From: Amoebidium appalachense
Taxonomy: Eukaryota > Ichthyosporea
Assembly: GCA_963693365.1 (NCBI GenBank)
Contig: CAVNZM010000007.1
Span: forward strand, 8,618,001-8,682,000
Direction: 5' to 3'
DNA length: 64,000 bases
The notes below the pieces were generated by a model that did not search any database, was not told the origin of the DNA, and worked only from the letters and a program-made list of their open reading frames with translations. Position numbers and translations under genes: made by a program. Positions 19,291-28,942 of this stretch are shown in pieces (positions within the stretch are counted from its first letter, which is position 1; each line of letters starts with the position of its first letter).

Positions 19291-20524
19291 GGATGAAGGA
19301 GGAAGAGGGGGAGGGGGGGAGCGGGGGAGGGAGGGAGGGGAGGGGGGGAGGGGGGAGGGGGGAGGAGAAGGGGAGGGAGGGGGGAGTGGGAGGGTGGGAG
19401 GGGGAGAGGGAGGGAGGGGGAGAGAGGGAGAGAGAGAACAGGAAGATAGACACCAGGAACCCACCTGTAGTCCTTGATCTCTCCTCTGTCACCATCGCTA
19501 CGCCCATGACCTGTGTGCATTTAGGTGTTATCGTCAATAAATTGATGAATTTGAGAATCTGCCCTGTTTTTCCCATACCCCACAAGGGAAAAACAAACAA
19601 ACAAGCAAACAAACAGACAGACCAATAAACAAGCAGAGCAAGCTAACAAATAAGAAAACAAACGAACTTGGGGACAATGCTGTATGTATGAGAGTGTGTG
19701 TGCCGGGAAGGGGCGGCGCCGGGGGGGGGGGGGGGGGGGGGGGGGGGGAAGCATCAGAATGACAGAGCCATCAACATGACTACACATGCGAGCAAAAAAG
19801 CAGAGAACGCAAAACAAAAGTGGAGGTGCGGGGTATCGATCCCCGTGCCTCTCGCATGCTAAGCGAGCGCTCTACCATCTGAGCTACACCCCCGTTGTGT
19901 TCTTCCCATGCAGTCGTGGGCCTCCTAGGTTATCCCAAACGTTGATCAGTCAGTATGGGTAGTGAAAATGTCACATCTTATATTATTGCGAGGGCAAACA
20001 CGTGCTTGGTCCATTTCTTGCAGTTAGATGGGGTTTCATTTAGGTATTCGGGTCGGGTCAGGCCCGAATGGATACTGTATACGTGCAATGTGATTGGCTT
20101 GGTGCGCATCAAACAGAACTTGGCCCGTCGACCCGACGACCAAAATGCGACGACCAAAAAACGACCTAAAAAATTAACCTTTAAAAAATGCTAAGAAATA
20201 TGAACCTGATGACCAAAAAGAAGAAATCAGGATAGAAGATTTTACACGGGAAGGAGAGTAAAACGTGGAGATGCAGGGCATCGATCTCCGTGCCTCTTGC
20301 ATCCTAAGCAAGCGCACTACCATCTGAGCTCCACCCCCTCGTTGCATCCCATCCCCCTGAATTTCATCTCGGGGAATACTGATGTAGCCATACTGCCCAG
20401 TGTATGTATGCTACGTACTTGTACATTCACAGATGTGCAATATTAATCATGCATCAAGGACAAGTAAACATGTTCCCCCGTGTGTGAAGCAACAAAAGAG
20501 TGTCTTTTTGCACATGCATGTTGT

Positions 20525-20606
<82 letters not shown>

Positions 20607-21447
20607 CGCTGCTAAGCAAGTGCTCTACCATCTGAGCTTATCCCCCGACATGTTCCACCAAAATTGCACATATCTTGCAGCGGAATACGTAAAAATATGC
20701 TGTAGAAAGCGCACCTGGTGGCCAGGAAAAAAAAATATGATAAAACAGGAAATGGGAAGAGAGTAAAAAGTGGAGGTGCGGGGTATCGATCCCCGTGCCT
20801 CTCGCATGCTAAGCGAGCGCTCTACCATCTGAGCTACACCCCCACGTTGATGTCCTCTCCACTGGATTCCATCTCTGGATTGTCCTGTATCACGCATGTC
20901 GCCATACTGCCCAGTGTGTGTATGATACGTGCTTATATATTATGTTCACAGCTTTGCAATATAATAATGCTTCAACGGCAGCTTTATGTTTCTCAACGTG
21001 TGAGGCAACAGAACAGTGCTCTTTTGCTATGCATGTGGCCCCCCCCCTCTGCTAAGCGAGTGCTCTACCATCTGAGCTTATCCCCCGATACGTTCCACCG
21101 AAGTTATGCATACCTTGCAAATGTGTTGTGAACAACGTGTCTGGTGAGCAGAAAAAGAAACGATGATAAAAGAGAAACGGAAAGTGAGCAAAAGAATGGA
21201 GGTGCGGGGTATCGATCCCCGTGCCTCTCGCATGCTAAGCGAGCGCTCTACCATCTGAGCTACACCCCCTTGATGCTAACTCTACCACTGAACTCCATCT
21301 TTGGGGCACTAACTCAGATGTAGCCATGCTGCCAAACGTTTGTATGCCACGTGCTTGTATCTCCACAGCTGTGCAGTGTCCATTTACACATGCATGTGGT
21401 CCCCCCCCCCCCCCCCCCCCCCACCCCCAACCACACACACGGGTGGG

Positions 21448-21483
<36 letters not shown>

Positions 21484-21503
21484 AACACACACACACACAC
21501 ACA

Positions 21504-21551
<48 letters not shown>

Positions 21552-23687
21552 CACACGAGAGAAAAAGGTATCCAAATGTAACGAAAAATCCATACGAAAA
21601 GAGGGGCGAGCAACAACAACAACAACCACAACAAAAAAAAAAAAAAAAAAAAAAAAAAGAAACGATTGGAGGTGCGGGGGTATCGATCCCCGTGCCTCCC
21701 GCATGACAAGCGAGCGCTCTACCATCTGAGCTACACACCGCTAAACACCAGAAAGAAAGAGAATCAAATGATTCGTTTTCAGCATATGCATATACCTGGC
21801 ATTCATCGTCGCCGCAGTATCCCACTCGTTTGTCGTCAATATGTACCATATATAAGTCTTTGTTGCATCTTTTGCATGCTGCTGTGTGATTGTTATTTGC
21901 TTTGACGAGCGAGCATGAATACAAACAAATTGTTCGTTATCACCATTTTGTGCCTATGCCTTACATTTCAGAGTACTATGTAATACAACCGCTTTATCGT
22001 CCCAACCCGGATATGATAACCATGGCGCCAAACATGCAAAAGAAAAAAGAAGAAGGGCCAGGAGAAACAACCCTACGAGGCACTGAGGGAGTGCGAAAGA
22101 GGGAAAAAAAAGTGGAGGTGCGGGGTATCGATCCCCGTGCCTCTCGCATGCTAAGCGAGCGCTCTACCATCTGAGCTACACCCCCGGTGGCAGCGAGCAG
22201 CGATTTGCAATACCAGACAATAATATGGTTTGATCTTTCAGGGAGCCGCATGTCGTTCAAACGGCTAGGGAGGCCTAAGTTCGAATAAAACGGTTATCTA
22301 TCAACAGTGGTGCATTACGTGAAACTTTCAAAAGTCTTGAATGCCTCCCCCCCCTCCCCCCTCCCCCCCCCCCCCCCCCCCCCACTCCCCCTCCCCCCCC
22401 CCCCCCTCCCCCCCTCCCCCCTTCCCCCCCCCCTCCCCCTTCCCCTCCCCCCCCACCCCCCCCCCCCCCACCCCAGGCATATCATTCTGGGCCCTTTTTG
22501 CTGTTGTTGGTAGTTATTACGTGAAATTTTCAAAAATATGGAATGCCTCCCCCCCCCCCTCCCCCCACCCCCTTCCCCAGGCGTATCATTCTGGTGCCTT
22601 TTTGCTGTTGTTGGTAGTAAATGGGGCCCCAGGGGGGGGGGGGGGGGGGGGGGGGGGGGGTGTGATGTATGCGTTATGGGATTGGAATTATGGAGGAGAC
22701 AACAAAGAGCAACAACAAAACGTCACAAAAGTGGGGAAATCCAAAATTAAGCAATTTATGCGTGCAGGCAGAAGACACTTTGGGGGGGGGGGGGGGGGGG
22801 GGGGGGGATGTGCTCAAGGGAACTAAGTACACACGACAAAAATCACAACACAGACGATGCAGGATGGAGAAAAAGAAAGAAAAAGAAAAGAAAAAAAAAG
22901 GGAGCATTATCACACATGTGGGGCTGTTACCTTGGTGGTCGTGGGCAAAGACAACCACACCGATCTGGTTGAAGTATGGGGCCACCGTGTCATACCGCCC
23001 ACTGTGCTCTCCAAACCCGTGACAGATAAACAGGAGCCCCTTGGTACCACCTTCAGGTAGCCATGCACGTGTGTACAGTTTTTCCCTGTGCAGACATTTA
23101 TTTAGAAAAAGGGAAGATTGTGGGGTCAGGAAGAGGGAACGCAGGTGGGCGGGCAGGCGGTGGGCTGGCGGGACGGGGGAGAGGTGGAGAAGGGGGGGGG
23201 GGGGGGGGGGGGGGGGGGGGAGGGGGGGTAATGTGGTACATAGTGCAGTGTACAAATGTTTAACAGCTTATGTGCTGTGGATATGGGGGGCCAAAAAAAA
23301 AAAAAAAGTGTTCACATAGTGCATAGTGTTCACAAGACATAAGCTGTTATGCATTGTACACTGCATTATGAACAGCCGGAGCATAGTGAGTGAAGAAAAG
23401 TTCTTCACCACAAATTCCGTGGCGGGGAAGGGGGGGGGGGGGGGGGGGGGATTGAAGAGTACATTCCCACACCCCCGGATGAAACAAACAGTTATTTTGT
23501 TCAGAAATGCTGATGTGTGCAGAACCGGGAACAGTGTGGTGGGAATATGCCGACACGATCTGATTGTGTTCGTTCTAGTGTTCGCATGTTCACAATTTTG
23601 TTATTCGTGGACAATTTGAAGCGCATATAAAATTATGCTCAAGCTGTGTATGGCGTGGTACACAACTTGGATTTGTATGTGTGTATG

Positions 23688-23756
<69 letters not shown>

Positions 23757-23839
23757 TATGTGCATGTGTGTGTGTGTCTGCGAGTGTGTGCATATGCCTA
23801 GTGTGTGTGAGTGTGCGTGTGTTGCTGAGTTGGTAGTTG

Positions 23840-23910
<71 letters not shown>

Positions 23911-24092
23911 TGGGTGTGTGTGTGTGTTTATGTGCATGCACGCGTGCGTGCGTGCGCGTGTTTGTTTCTGTGCATGCGTGTGTGTACAGTGTGTGGATGT
24001 GCATCTGTATCTATCTGCACCTGGGTGGGTGTGTGTGCACGTGCATGTGTGCATGGAAGTGTGTGTGTATGTTCGCGCACGCGCGTACATGT

Positions 24093-24149
<57 letters not shown>

Positions 24150-24207
24150 CATGTGTGTGTGTGTAAATAACCCACCCATTCTTATTGCTGATGAGATTTC
24201 CTTCCAT
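12499..24207 (-). CDS. Monoglyceride-lipase-like alpha/beta hydrolase with Ser-to-Ala nucleophile and repeat tail
   Basis: Eleven exons join in phase to about 505 residues: 24176-24207, 22931-23085, 19465-19510, 18880-18957, 18115-18204, 17319-17363, 15865-15941, 15128-15201, 14410-14471, 13865-13997, 12499-13224. Residues 1-270 follow monoglyceride lipase throughout. [15 protein letters not shown] is followed by the oxyanion motif [10 protein letters not shown] (33-42), then [26 protein letters not shown] and [15 protein letters not shown]. Later come [37 protein letters not shown] and [11 protein letters not shown]. The expected catalytic GHSMG is GHAMG, so the nucleophile position (106) is alanine. 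Asp223 and His253 of the triad remain. Residues 265-505 form a Pro/Ser/Thr-rich tail with about nine PNMEGAT-like octads at 12705-12935. The first in-frame ATG (24207) gives a start like that of the family. An upstream exon via the acceptor GGCGCAG is possible. Monoacylglycerol hydrolysis is doubtful, and a non-enzymatic role is more likely if A106 is confirmed. Confidence 0.85.
14880..15012 (+). repeat. Diverged tRNA-like repeat in hydrolase intron 8
   Basis: The segment contains GTGTACGAAGTACACAGG, AAGAGTATCCATCACAAGAA, GAGCCCATCCTCAGCC and ACAACATCCGAG. It is bordered by G tracts on both sides, like other copies. Confidence 0.55.
15418..15509. repeat. (TG)n microsatellite
   Basis: About 46 TG dinucleotides lie in intron 7 of the hydrolase gene. 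A further TG, CG and TC repeat block follows at 15605-15770. Confidence 0.95.
16363..16446 (+). repeat. tRNA-like repeat, second subfamily, truncated
   Basis: It matches the 5' 85 bases of the 5898 copy (TTTGAATGCGTCAAAAAGTA to AAGAGTATGCAT) and is then replaced by a G tract. It lies in hydrolase intron 6. Confidence 0.7.
16603..16794. mobile_element. MITE with 25-bp TIRs and TTA target duplication
   Basis: The left end reads TTA|CAGTGCTTCCACCGACTTTC and the right end is the complement followed by TTA. The ends match over about 25 bases with one mismatch. The 3-bp TTA duplication and CAGTG ends suggest a PIF/Harbinger-like or CACTA-like non-autonomous element. The 188-bp body has no ORF of interest. 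It sits in hydrolase intron 6. Confidence 0.75.
17126..17270 (+). repeat. tRNA-like repeat, first subfamily, truncated
   Basis: It matches the first 145 bases of the 5516 copy, through AAGCAGAGCCCATCCTCAGG and GAGGGCCCAAG. It is then cut off by about 36 G. It is preceded by a T/TG/G block. Confidence 0.75.
18023..18110. repeat. (TG)n and poly-G beside hydrolase exon 5
   Basis: About 28 TG dinucleotides are followed by about 30 G. The G tract ends one base from the donor GTAC of exon 5 (18115-18204), so the transcript reads GTACCCCCC. On the other side of the exon, another TG array forms the acceptor ACACCACAG. Confidence 0.9.
19155..19440. repeat. (GA)n and G/GGA-rich block
   Basis: A GA array (19161-19283) runs into a purine-rich GGGA region in intron 3 of the hydrolase gene. 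Confidence 0.9.
19821..19893 (-). tRNA. tRNA-Ala(AGC), copy 1
   Basis: The 73-base sequence begins GGGGGTGTAGCTCAGATGG and ends CCCGCACCTCCA. The acceptor stem GGGGGTG/CACCTCC pairs with one G-U. The anticodon loop CTTAGCATG gives AGC, and the T arm is CGGGG-ATCGATA-CCCCG. It ends before CTTTTGTTTT, a Pol III terminator. It lies inside intron 2 of the hydrolase gene on the same strand. Confidence 0.97.
20266..20338 (-). pseudogene. tRNA-Ala-derived copy with AGG anticodon
   Basis: This 73-base copy aligns with the tRNA-Ala genes base for base in length. The anticodon loop reads CTTAGGATG, giving AGG (proline) in an alanine-type body. The T stem has lost one pair (CGGAG/CCCTG). The acceptor stem keeps seven pairs, counting G-U. 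A TTTT terminator is present. It could be a drifting isodecoder or a pseudogene, and I favour pseudogene because of the T-stem damage. Confidence 0.75.
20527..20604. repeat. Longest homopolymer of the window: about 78 C
   Basis: An uninterrupted C run extends from TGTGT at 20526 to the truncated tRNA copy at 20605. The exact length depends on assembly accuracy. Confidence 0.9.
20611..20646 (-). pseudogene. 5' half of a tRNA-Ala copy, truncated by a C tract
   Basis: The strand reads GGGGGATAAGCTCAGATGG, then AGAGCACTTGCTTAGC. The D arm and 5' anticodon stem are intact. The remainder of the tRNA is replaced by G homopolymer (C on the plus strand). The 3' flank GACATGTTCCACC is shared with the second half-copy. 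Confidence 0.85.
20771..20843 (-). tRNA. tRNA-Ala(AGC), copy 2
   Basis: It is identical in sequence to copy 1 over all 73 bases, with AGC anticodon. CTTTTTACTC follows as terminator. The flanks also resemble those of the neighbouring copies, which indicates local tandem duplication. Confidence 0.97.
21051..21086 (-). pseudogene. Second 5' half tRNA-Ala copy, truncated by a C tract
   Basis: It reads GGGGGATAAGCTCAGATGG then AGAGCACTCGCTTAGC and stops at CAGAGGGGGGG. It is a sister of the half-copy at 20611 with the same breakpoint in the anticodon stem, but the homopolymer beside it is only about 7 bases long. Confidence 0.85.
21197..21269 (-). tRNA. tRNA-Ala(AGC), copy 3
   Basis: It is identical to copies 1 and 2 over 73 bases. 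A TTCTTTTGC terminator follows. It is the third intact gene of the cluster. Confidence 0.97.
21403..21660. repeat. C-tract, CA, CT and A-tract block between tRNA copies
   Basis: C tracts at 21401-21422 and 21450-21481, (CA)n, (TC)n at 21506-21548 and A24 at 21634-21658 lie between tRNA copy 3 and the GTC copy. Confidence 0.9.
21667..21740 (-). pseudogene. tRNA-Ala-derived copy with GTC anticodon and damaged stems
   Basis: The 74-base copy has the loop CTTGTCATG, giving GTC (aspartate), in an alanine-type body. The acceptor stem 5' strand CGGTGTG mispairs with CACCTCC at two positions. One extra C in the T stem adds a base. It is followed on its strand by a long T run. I call it a pseudogene. 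Confidence 0.8.
22113..22185 (-). tRNA. tRNA-Ala(AGC), copy 4
   Basis: This fourth copy has the same 73 bases as copies 1 to 3, followed by CTTTTTTTTCCC as terminator. It is the most upstream member of the cluster with respect to transcription of the host intron. Confidence 0.97.
22312..22615 (+). repeat. Local tandem duplication with unequal C-rich cores
   Basis: Two units both start ATTACGTGAAA.TTTCAAAA and GAATGCCTCCCC, and both end TATCATTCTGG followed by CTTTTTGCTGTTGTTGGTAG. Unit 1 (22312-22515) has a C-rich core of about 140 bases. Unit 2 (22516-22615) has one of about 35 bases. Confidence 0.85.
22672..22790 (+). repeat. Dispersed repeat family 2, copy a
   Basis: It shares GAGGAGACAACAAAGAGCAA and CAACAAAACGTCACAAAAGT, then GCGTGCAGGCAGAAGACACT, with 24712-24838. 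It is flanked on both sides by G tracts. Confidence 0.75.
23235..23371. repeat. Inverted repeat, about 35-bp arms
   Basis: The left arm CATAGTGCAGTGTACAAATG...CAGCTTATGT (23235-23270) is repeated as its complement at 23337-23371 with a few changes. A 66-base spacer contains an A15 run. It lies in hydrolase intron 1 and has no TSD I can define. Confidence 0.75.
23690..24165. repeat. (TG)n-rich block in hydrolase intron 1
   Basis: Three long TG arrays (23693-23754, 23849-23907, 24096-24142) are separated by degenerate TG/CG sequence. They give long meaningless open frames on both strands. Confidence 0.95.
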
Positions 24208-24505
24208 CACGTTTGGGGGCACATTCCCACTACGGTGGCTAAGTGTCAGGTCGGTGCTAGACCGGGATCGTCTGTGTGCCGGTGCTGCTACCGGGAAGTC
24301 TTTAGCCTGCGCCAGGGTTGCCTCGTTAGTGGTCAATTAAAAAACTGCCACGCGAAGAAAATTTCTTCATCAAGCCACAGCACAATGGGTGATGCCCTCC
24401 CCCCCCCCCCCCCCCCCCCCCCCCCAACACGCACACACCACCACCACCACCACCTGCCCCCCCAAACATACACACACGCTCACACACAAAACACCACCAC
24501 CATTA

Positions 24506-24539
<34 letters not shown>

Positions 24540-24711
24540 ACTCCCAACACATGCGCGCGCACACACACACAACAAACAAGCAATCAAAGACAAGGGAAAG
24601 CAACAAGAGCAGAGTGAGCATGCAAAAATGGCAAAAAAAAGGATTTCGGGTGTGTGTGTGCGGGGGGAGGGAGGGGGGGGGGGGGGGGGGGGGGGGTGAT
24701 CAATGTGTTAG

Positions 24712-24838
24712 AGGGTTGGAAATACGGAGGAGACAACAATGAGCAACAACAAAACGTCACAAAAGTGGGAGATCCAAAATCAAACAATGCAAGCGTGCAG
24801 GCAGAAGACACTTGAACAGAGCCCATCATCAGGGGGGT
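24712..24838 (+). repeat. Dispersed repeat family 2, copy b
   Basis: This is the partner of 22672-22790. This copy continues into TTGAACAGAGCCCATCATCA and a short G run, so family 2 shares its 3' boundary with the tRNA-like family (CAGAGCCCATCCTCAGG). Confidence 0.75.
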
Positions 24839-25083
24839 TCCTATGACGCCACAGGGGGATTATATGGTTCGTCGATTCCACCTACTAACCATTCGTACTG
24901 TTACAGCCCCAAACACACGTTTACACGCACTGGCTAACACAGCTCCCTACCCTTGTGTTCCTTTCCCAAACTCCTTTCCGGCCATATTATTGTCTAATTC
25001 ACCACAAAAGCAAATATTGGCAAAATACATTTACTGCTCTTGTACGTGAAGTACAGCCATGCCCTCGCTTGAAATAGGGGTCC

Positions 25084-25436
25084 TATGATGTTCTCCCCTA
25101 CCGTAACACGCCTGTTCATCCTCCCATCCTTTAAACCGTGTCCTTCGCCATCACACCGTGAATCCACAGCAGCGCCCTCTCCCCCCCCCCCCCCCCCCAT
25201 CCCCCCCCCCCTCCCACACACATACACACACACACACACCCCACCACCGCCACCGCCACCAACACCACTACCACCACCACGGTCCCCTCCCCCTTCCCCC
25301 CCTCCCCCCTCCCCCTCCTCCCCCGCCCCCCTCCCCCCCCCTCCCCCCCCTCCCCCCCCTCCCCCCCCCCCCCCCCCCCCCCCTCCCTCCCCCCCCCTCC
25401 CCCCCCCCCCTCCCCCCCCCCCCCCCCCCCAGCCTC
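25084..25436. other. C-rich low-complexity segment
   Basis: CCT/CCCC-rich sequence between 25180 and 25430 separates the unknown gene's exons from the hydrolase promoter region. A minus-strand open frame at 25040-25160 could be another exon of the unknown gene, but it has no convincing acceptor. Confidence 0.5.
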
Positions 25437-25555
25437 TTGAGCTCCCCTTTCCTCGCTCCATTGCTTTCATTTCTCCATTTTCCCCCACGTCCTCAAAAAA
25501 ACCACACTTCAACACTGCCAAAATATCGTTTCCACATGCAGATTTACAATCATAC

Positions 25556-26301
25556 CGTGTGTTTTGGTGCTGGTGATGCCGGGTCCTTCGGTGTTATGCG
25601 GTGGCCCGTGGGTGATTGTCTTGCATCTAATGCAACCGGCGGTGAAAGGAAGGGCTCGTTCTCTGCTAGCTCAGACTGAGAGTGAAAAGAAAAGTAAGCA
25701 CATGCTATACAACACAGTTGCTCGTTGGGGTTGAAGGTCATCTAAGATCGATGCGAGAAGGGTGCATCGTGCACAGGGATTGTGAAGAGATAGCCTTGTT
25801 TGCATGACAGGTGTGGCAGAGTATATGCAGCATACCGGATAGCATGTAGCAAATTATAGCAAGAGTATGTGACCAGTGTGAATTAAAGCAGATACGCTTG
25901 TATGTGTGTGTTTGAACGGAAAGGGAAAGGGGGAGAGGGACAAGGGAGGGGGGTGGGGGGTGGGGGGGGGGTGGGGGGGGGCTTGGTGGTCACGTCGGTT
26001 GTACAGGGTTCGAGGAAGGGGGAAGGGGTGGGGAAGGGGTGGGGAGGTAGGGGGATAAGGAAAGAGGGAGGGGGAAGGTGGGGGAGAGTGAGCGAGGACC
26101 GGCCAGAGGGGGGGGGGGGGGGGGAGGAGGGGGGGAGGGGGGGGAGGGGGGGGGGAAGGGCGGGAGGGATTTTGCACTGACGAGCACAATGAAGAAGTTG
26201 CAGTGAGCTTTATCTCTTGTAAATACCGGTTTGTTGTAGTCAACATACAAATACGTGTGTGTGTGTGTGTGTGTGAGTAAGAGAGTAAGAGAGCGAGGGA
26301 G

Positions 26302-26390
<89 letters not shown>

Positions 26391-26976
26391 GTATACGCAC
26401 GCTCACGCATGTGTGCCCCTGTGTGTGTGTCTTGGTGTGTGTGTTCATGCAGGAACATATTTGTCTGTGTGTATGTGCGCTCAGCACGTAGTTGGGCTGT
26501 ACGTGTTTGCGTGTGAGTGTGGCTTGGTGTGTTCAGTTCAGGCACAAGTTTGTTTGTGTGTATATGCGCTCAACACGTATTTGAACACACACACACAAGC
26601 ACGCAGGCACATACTCACCCACACACATGCACACGCGCACGCACGCACACGCGCACGCACGCACACACGCACGCACCCACACGCACACGCACGCGCACCC
26701 ACACAAGCTTAGATACCCTCCCTACGTTTCCCCGTTCGCATGCACCAGGCAGTGAATACCGCCCATCACTCACTTAGATCATCCACTCACCATAACAGCA
26801 TCCAGTGCGCTCTGAATGGGTTTTAAGTCACCCAACGTGGTGTTTGTCTCCACCAACCCTACTGAAGATTCCTTCAGTGGCTGCTTGGCTGCAGGCCTTT
26901 CCAGCTCGGGCGTGCGCCTGAAGGCAGGCAGGTTGTTTTGGAGATGTGGTTGCATCTTTGGTGTATTTGAACCCAT
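25556..26976 (-). CDS. Unrecognised gene, two exons seen, 3' end not found
   Basis: Exon 1 begins at an ATG at 26976, the first ATG after an in-frame stop, and ends at 26791 before the donor GTGAGT. It encodes MGSNTPKMQPHLQNNLPAFR and continues to TTLGDLKPIQSALDAVM. The second exon, 25556-25675, follows TTTTCACTCTCAG and encodes SELAENEPFLSPPVALDARQ to SPAPKHT. It ends at the donor GTATGA. Both junctions are phase 0, giving 102 residues that read through without a stop. The product is polar and Pro-rich with no signal peptide or known motif. Further exons should lie below 25556 or have been missed. Opposite-strand reading is unlikely given the good acceptor and donor pair. Function unknown. 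Confidence 0.5.
25903..26700. repeat. G-rich, (TG)n and (CA)n intron sequence
   Basis: G-rich sequence (25925-26165), TG arrays (26253-26274, 26306-26385) and degenerate ACGC/CACA repeats (26587-26703) fill the putative intron of the unknown gene. Confidence 0.85.
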
Positions 26977-28042
26977 GTTACCGTTCGGCCCATCAGAGCC
27001 ACTATGCCGCTTGCTTACGCGTTTAAGGAAATGGCTGTGACTATGTATTGTTATAGTTCCACAAGAAGCACGTACGTGTTGATGTTCAGCACGAGCATCC
27101 GCACCTGTGAGCTCGTTTGTGGTTATGTGTTCACAGCCCTGCCCTTGTGCGCTATGCGCGAGCGTCCGTTGTTTTGTGAATGCTAGGATGCTGGCTTCCT
27201 TTCTTGCTCAAGCGTGCCGACAGAGTGGGCTGCTAGCGTGAAAGGAGACCTCCACGATATCCCCTAACAGTTACTTTCATGTCAGGGATCACCTTTTGAT
27301 GATTATGACACTAACGTTTCTCGATTGTCAGTTTCGGCTCTTCTCGTTCTACTCGGTGCCAGGCTGCCTACATGACCGCCAAAAAAAATTCTCTCACAAG
27401 TATTTACATAGAACATAATACTGTCTTTCGTTACATGTCATGTGGGGCTACCCAAGCTCGCAGGCCCTGCCTTTTGAACTGAAAGCGAAACTGTGCGGCG
27501 CGCTTGTTGCGGCTTTATGACGAAAAAAATGACGCTACATGATTGGTGCAATAATTTTGCCTGCTAAATAAGGCTCTTTTTGGCATTGTTTCAGTGGTAA
27601 AAAATCTCCCATGCGTCTCACGAACGTTAATCCAACGGTTCCGTTTGGAAAGAGGCCCGGCCCGGTCGGGAAGCCTTGCTCAGGAAACTCTGAAGGCCGC
27701 TCGCAAGTCACACACAAGACCGAGAAACTACGGTGCAGAACCAACGGCGATAAAAAAGACTGTGACTTAAAACTGAGGGACGGATCTCACTCCTTGCTTG
27801 TGACGTCATTTGTGGCAATCCTGAAAGATGCAGGCCATTCATGAGTACTGACGGTTGAAGCTGCATGCATACCCACCGTGATTCTGCAAGCTATTGCAGA
27901 CGATTCATAGAGCACTCGCCACCATCACAAGTTGTTCGTTGCCCTATAGCCATCCTGGTCAAAGGTTACGGACTCGACAGCTTCGACCTCGTGATCACTG
28001 GACCTGTATTGTTCCCCCCTCCCCTCCCTCCTCTCGCCCCCC

Positions 28043-28091
<49 letters not shown>

Positions 28092-28942
28092 TCTCGCGAT
28101 TAAGAGTTAACTATGCGCTGACTGAAGGCTTGCTACTTTTCTCTCTCAGACTCTATCTCCAAGCCATCCTCTCCGGGTCCGATGCAGTCCTCTTGTTCAG
28201 CTCCGCCCCTCCTCCCCCCCCCTGTCTCCCCCCCCTCCCCCCCCCCCCCCCCCCCTCCAAACCAAGCCTCCCCCACACTACCGCCGCTCTCCCCTCCCCT
28301 CCTTCCCCACTCCCCGTACCCCCGCACCCCCGCCCCACATACCCACCCGCCCACCCATGCTCCCCCTCTGCCGCTAGCCCCGACCTTCACAACACAGTTA
28401 CGGCGGACAAGTGCACCATCTAGATCTCACGATATCAATCAGTTGTGCAAACAAGTGCCTCTGTCTTCTCGAACTTCCTAGCATGCTACTTTCCATCTGT
28501 AGAGCTCATATGTCCGTTCTTGTTTGCTTCCTGGGTTACAGTTTCCGGTTTTGTATGAACAACCGGGCCCTCCCTGAGCTCCCTCCCTTCAAGCACCCAA
28601 AAATTTCACACACTCATCATGAAGTGACAAACTTTCGTGTCATGCGATCTGCTTTGGCATTCATTCGTACAAATAAGGTTAGGATTTGTGCAAAATAATT
28701 GGCTATCTCGGTCTTGGCAAGTTGGCATCACTTGAATGTTTTCATAAGTAAACAAACGCAAGGCTCAAACGACCGACGGTCTTCTTTTTTTTACGGTATG
28801 TAGCAAAGCAAGGTCGGCCGAAGTGCATATGACCACGTGATTTGTCGTTGTCCAGCCTAGTGGAGCCGTTGAAAAACCCCCTATAATTGTGTTGTGAAGT
28901 ATAAACGAAGAGCCAAGAAGGTGCCGCCTTTCTTCTTCCACC
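26977..28942. other. Region between the unknown gene and the aldo/keto reductase
   Basis: The two flanking genes are divergent here, so both promoters should lie in this 2 kb. A plus-strand segment at 27900-28005 follows TATTGCAG and ends at GTATTG. It has protein-like reading (RFIEHSPPSQVVRCPIAILV and onward), but no partner exon in matching phase. C tracts lie at 28048-28088 and 28238-28256. I cannot call a gene. Confidence 0.4.

Noticed and set aside
24205-24336. Longer hydrolase N-terminus from a TTG at 24336
   Set aside because: The upstream start is not ATG and an in-frame stop lies just before it. The ATG at 24207 gives a family-like start, though an upstream exon cannot be excluded.
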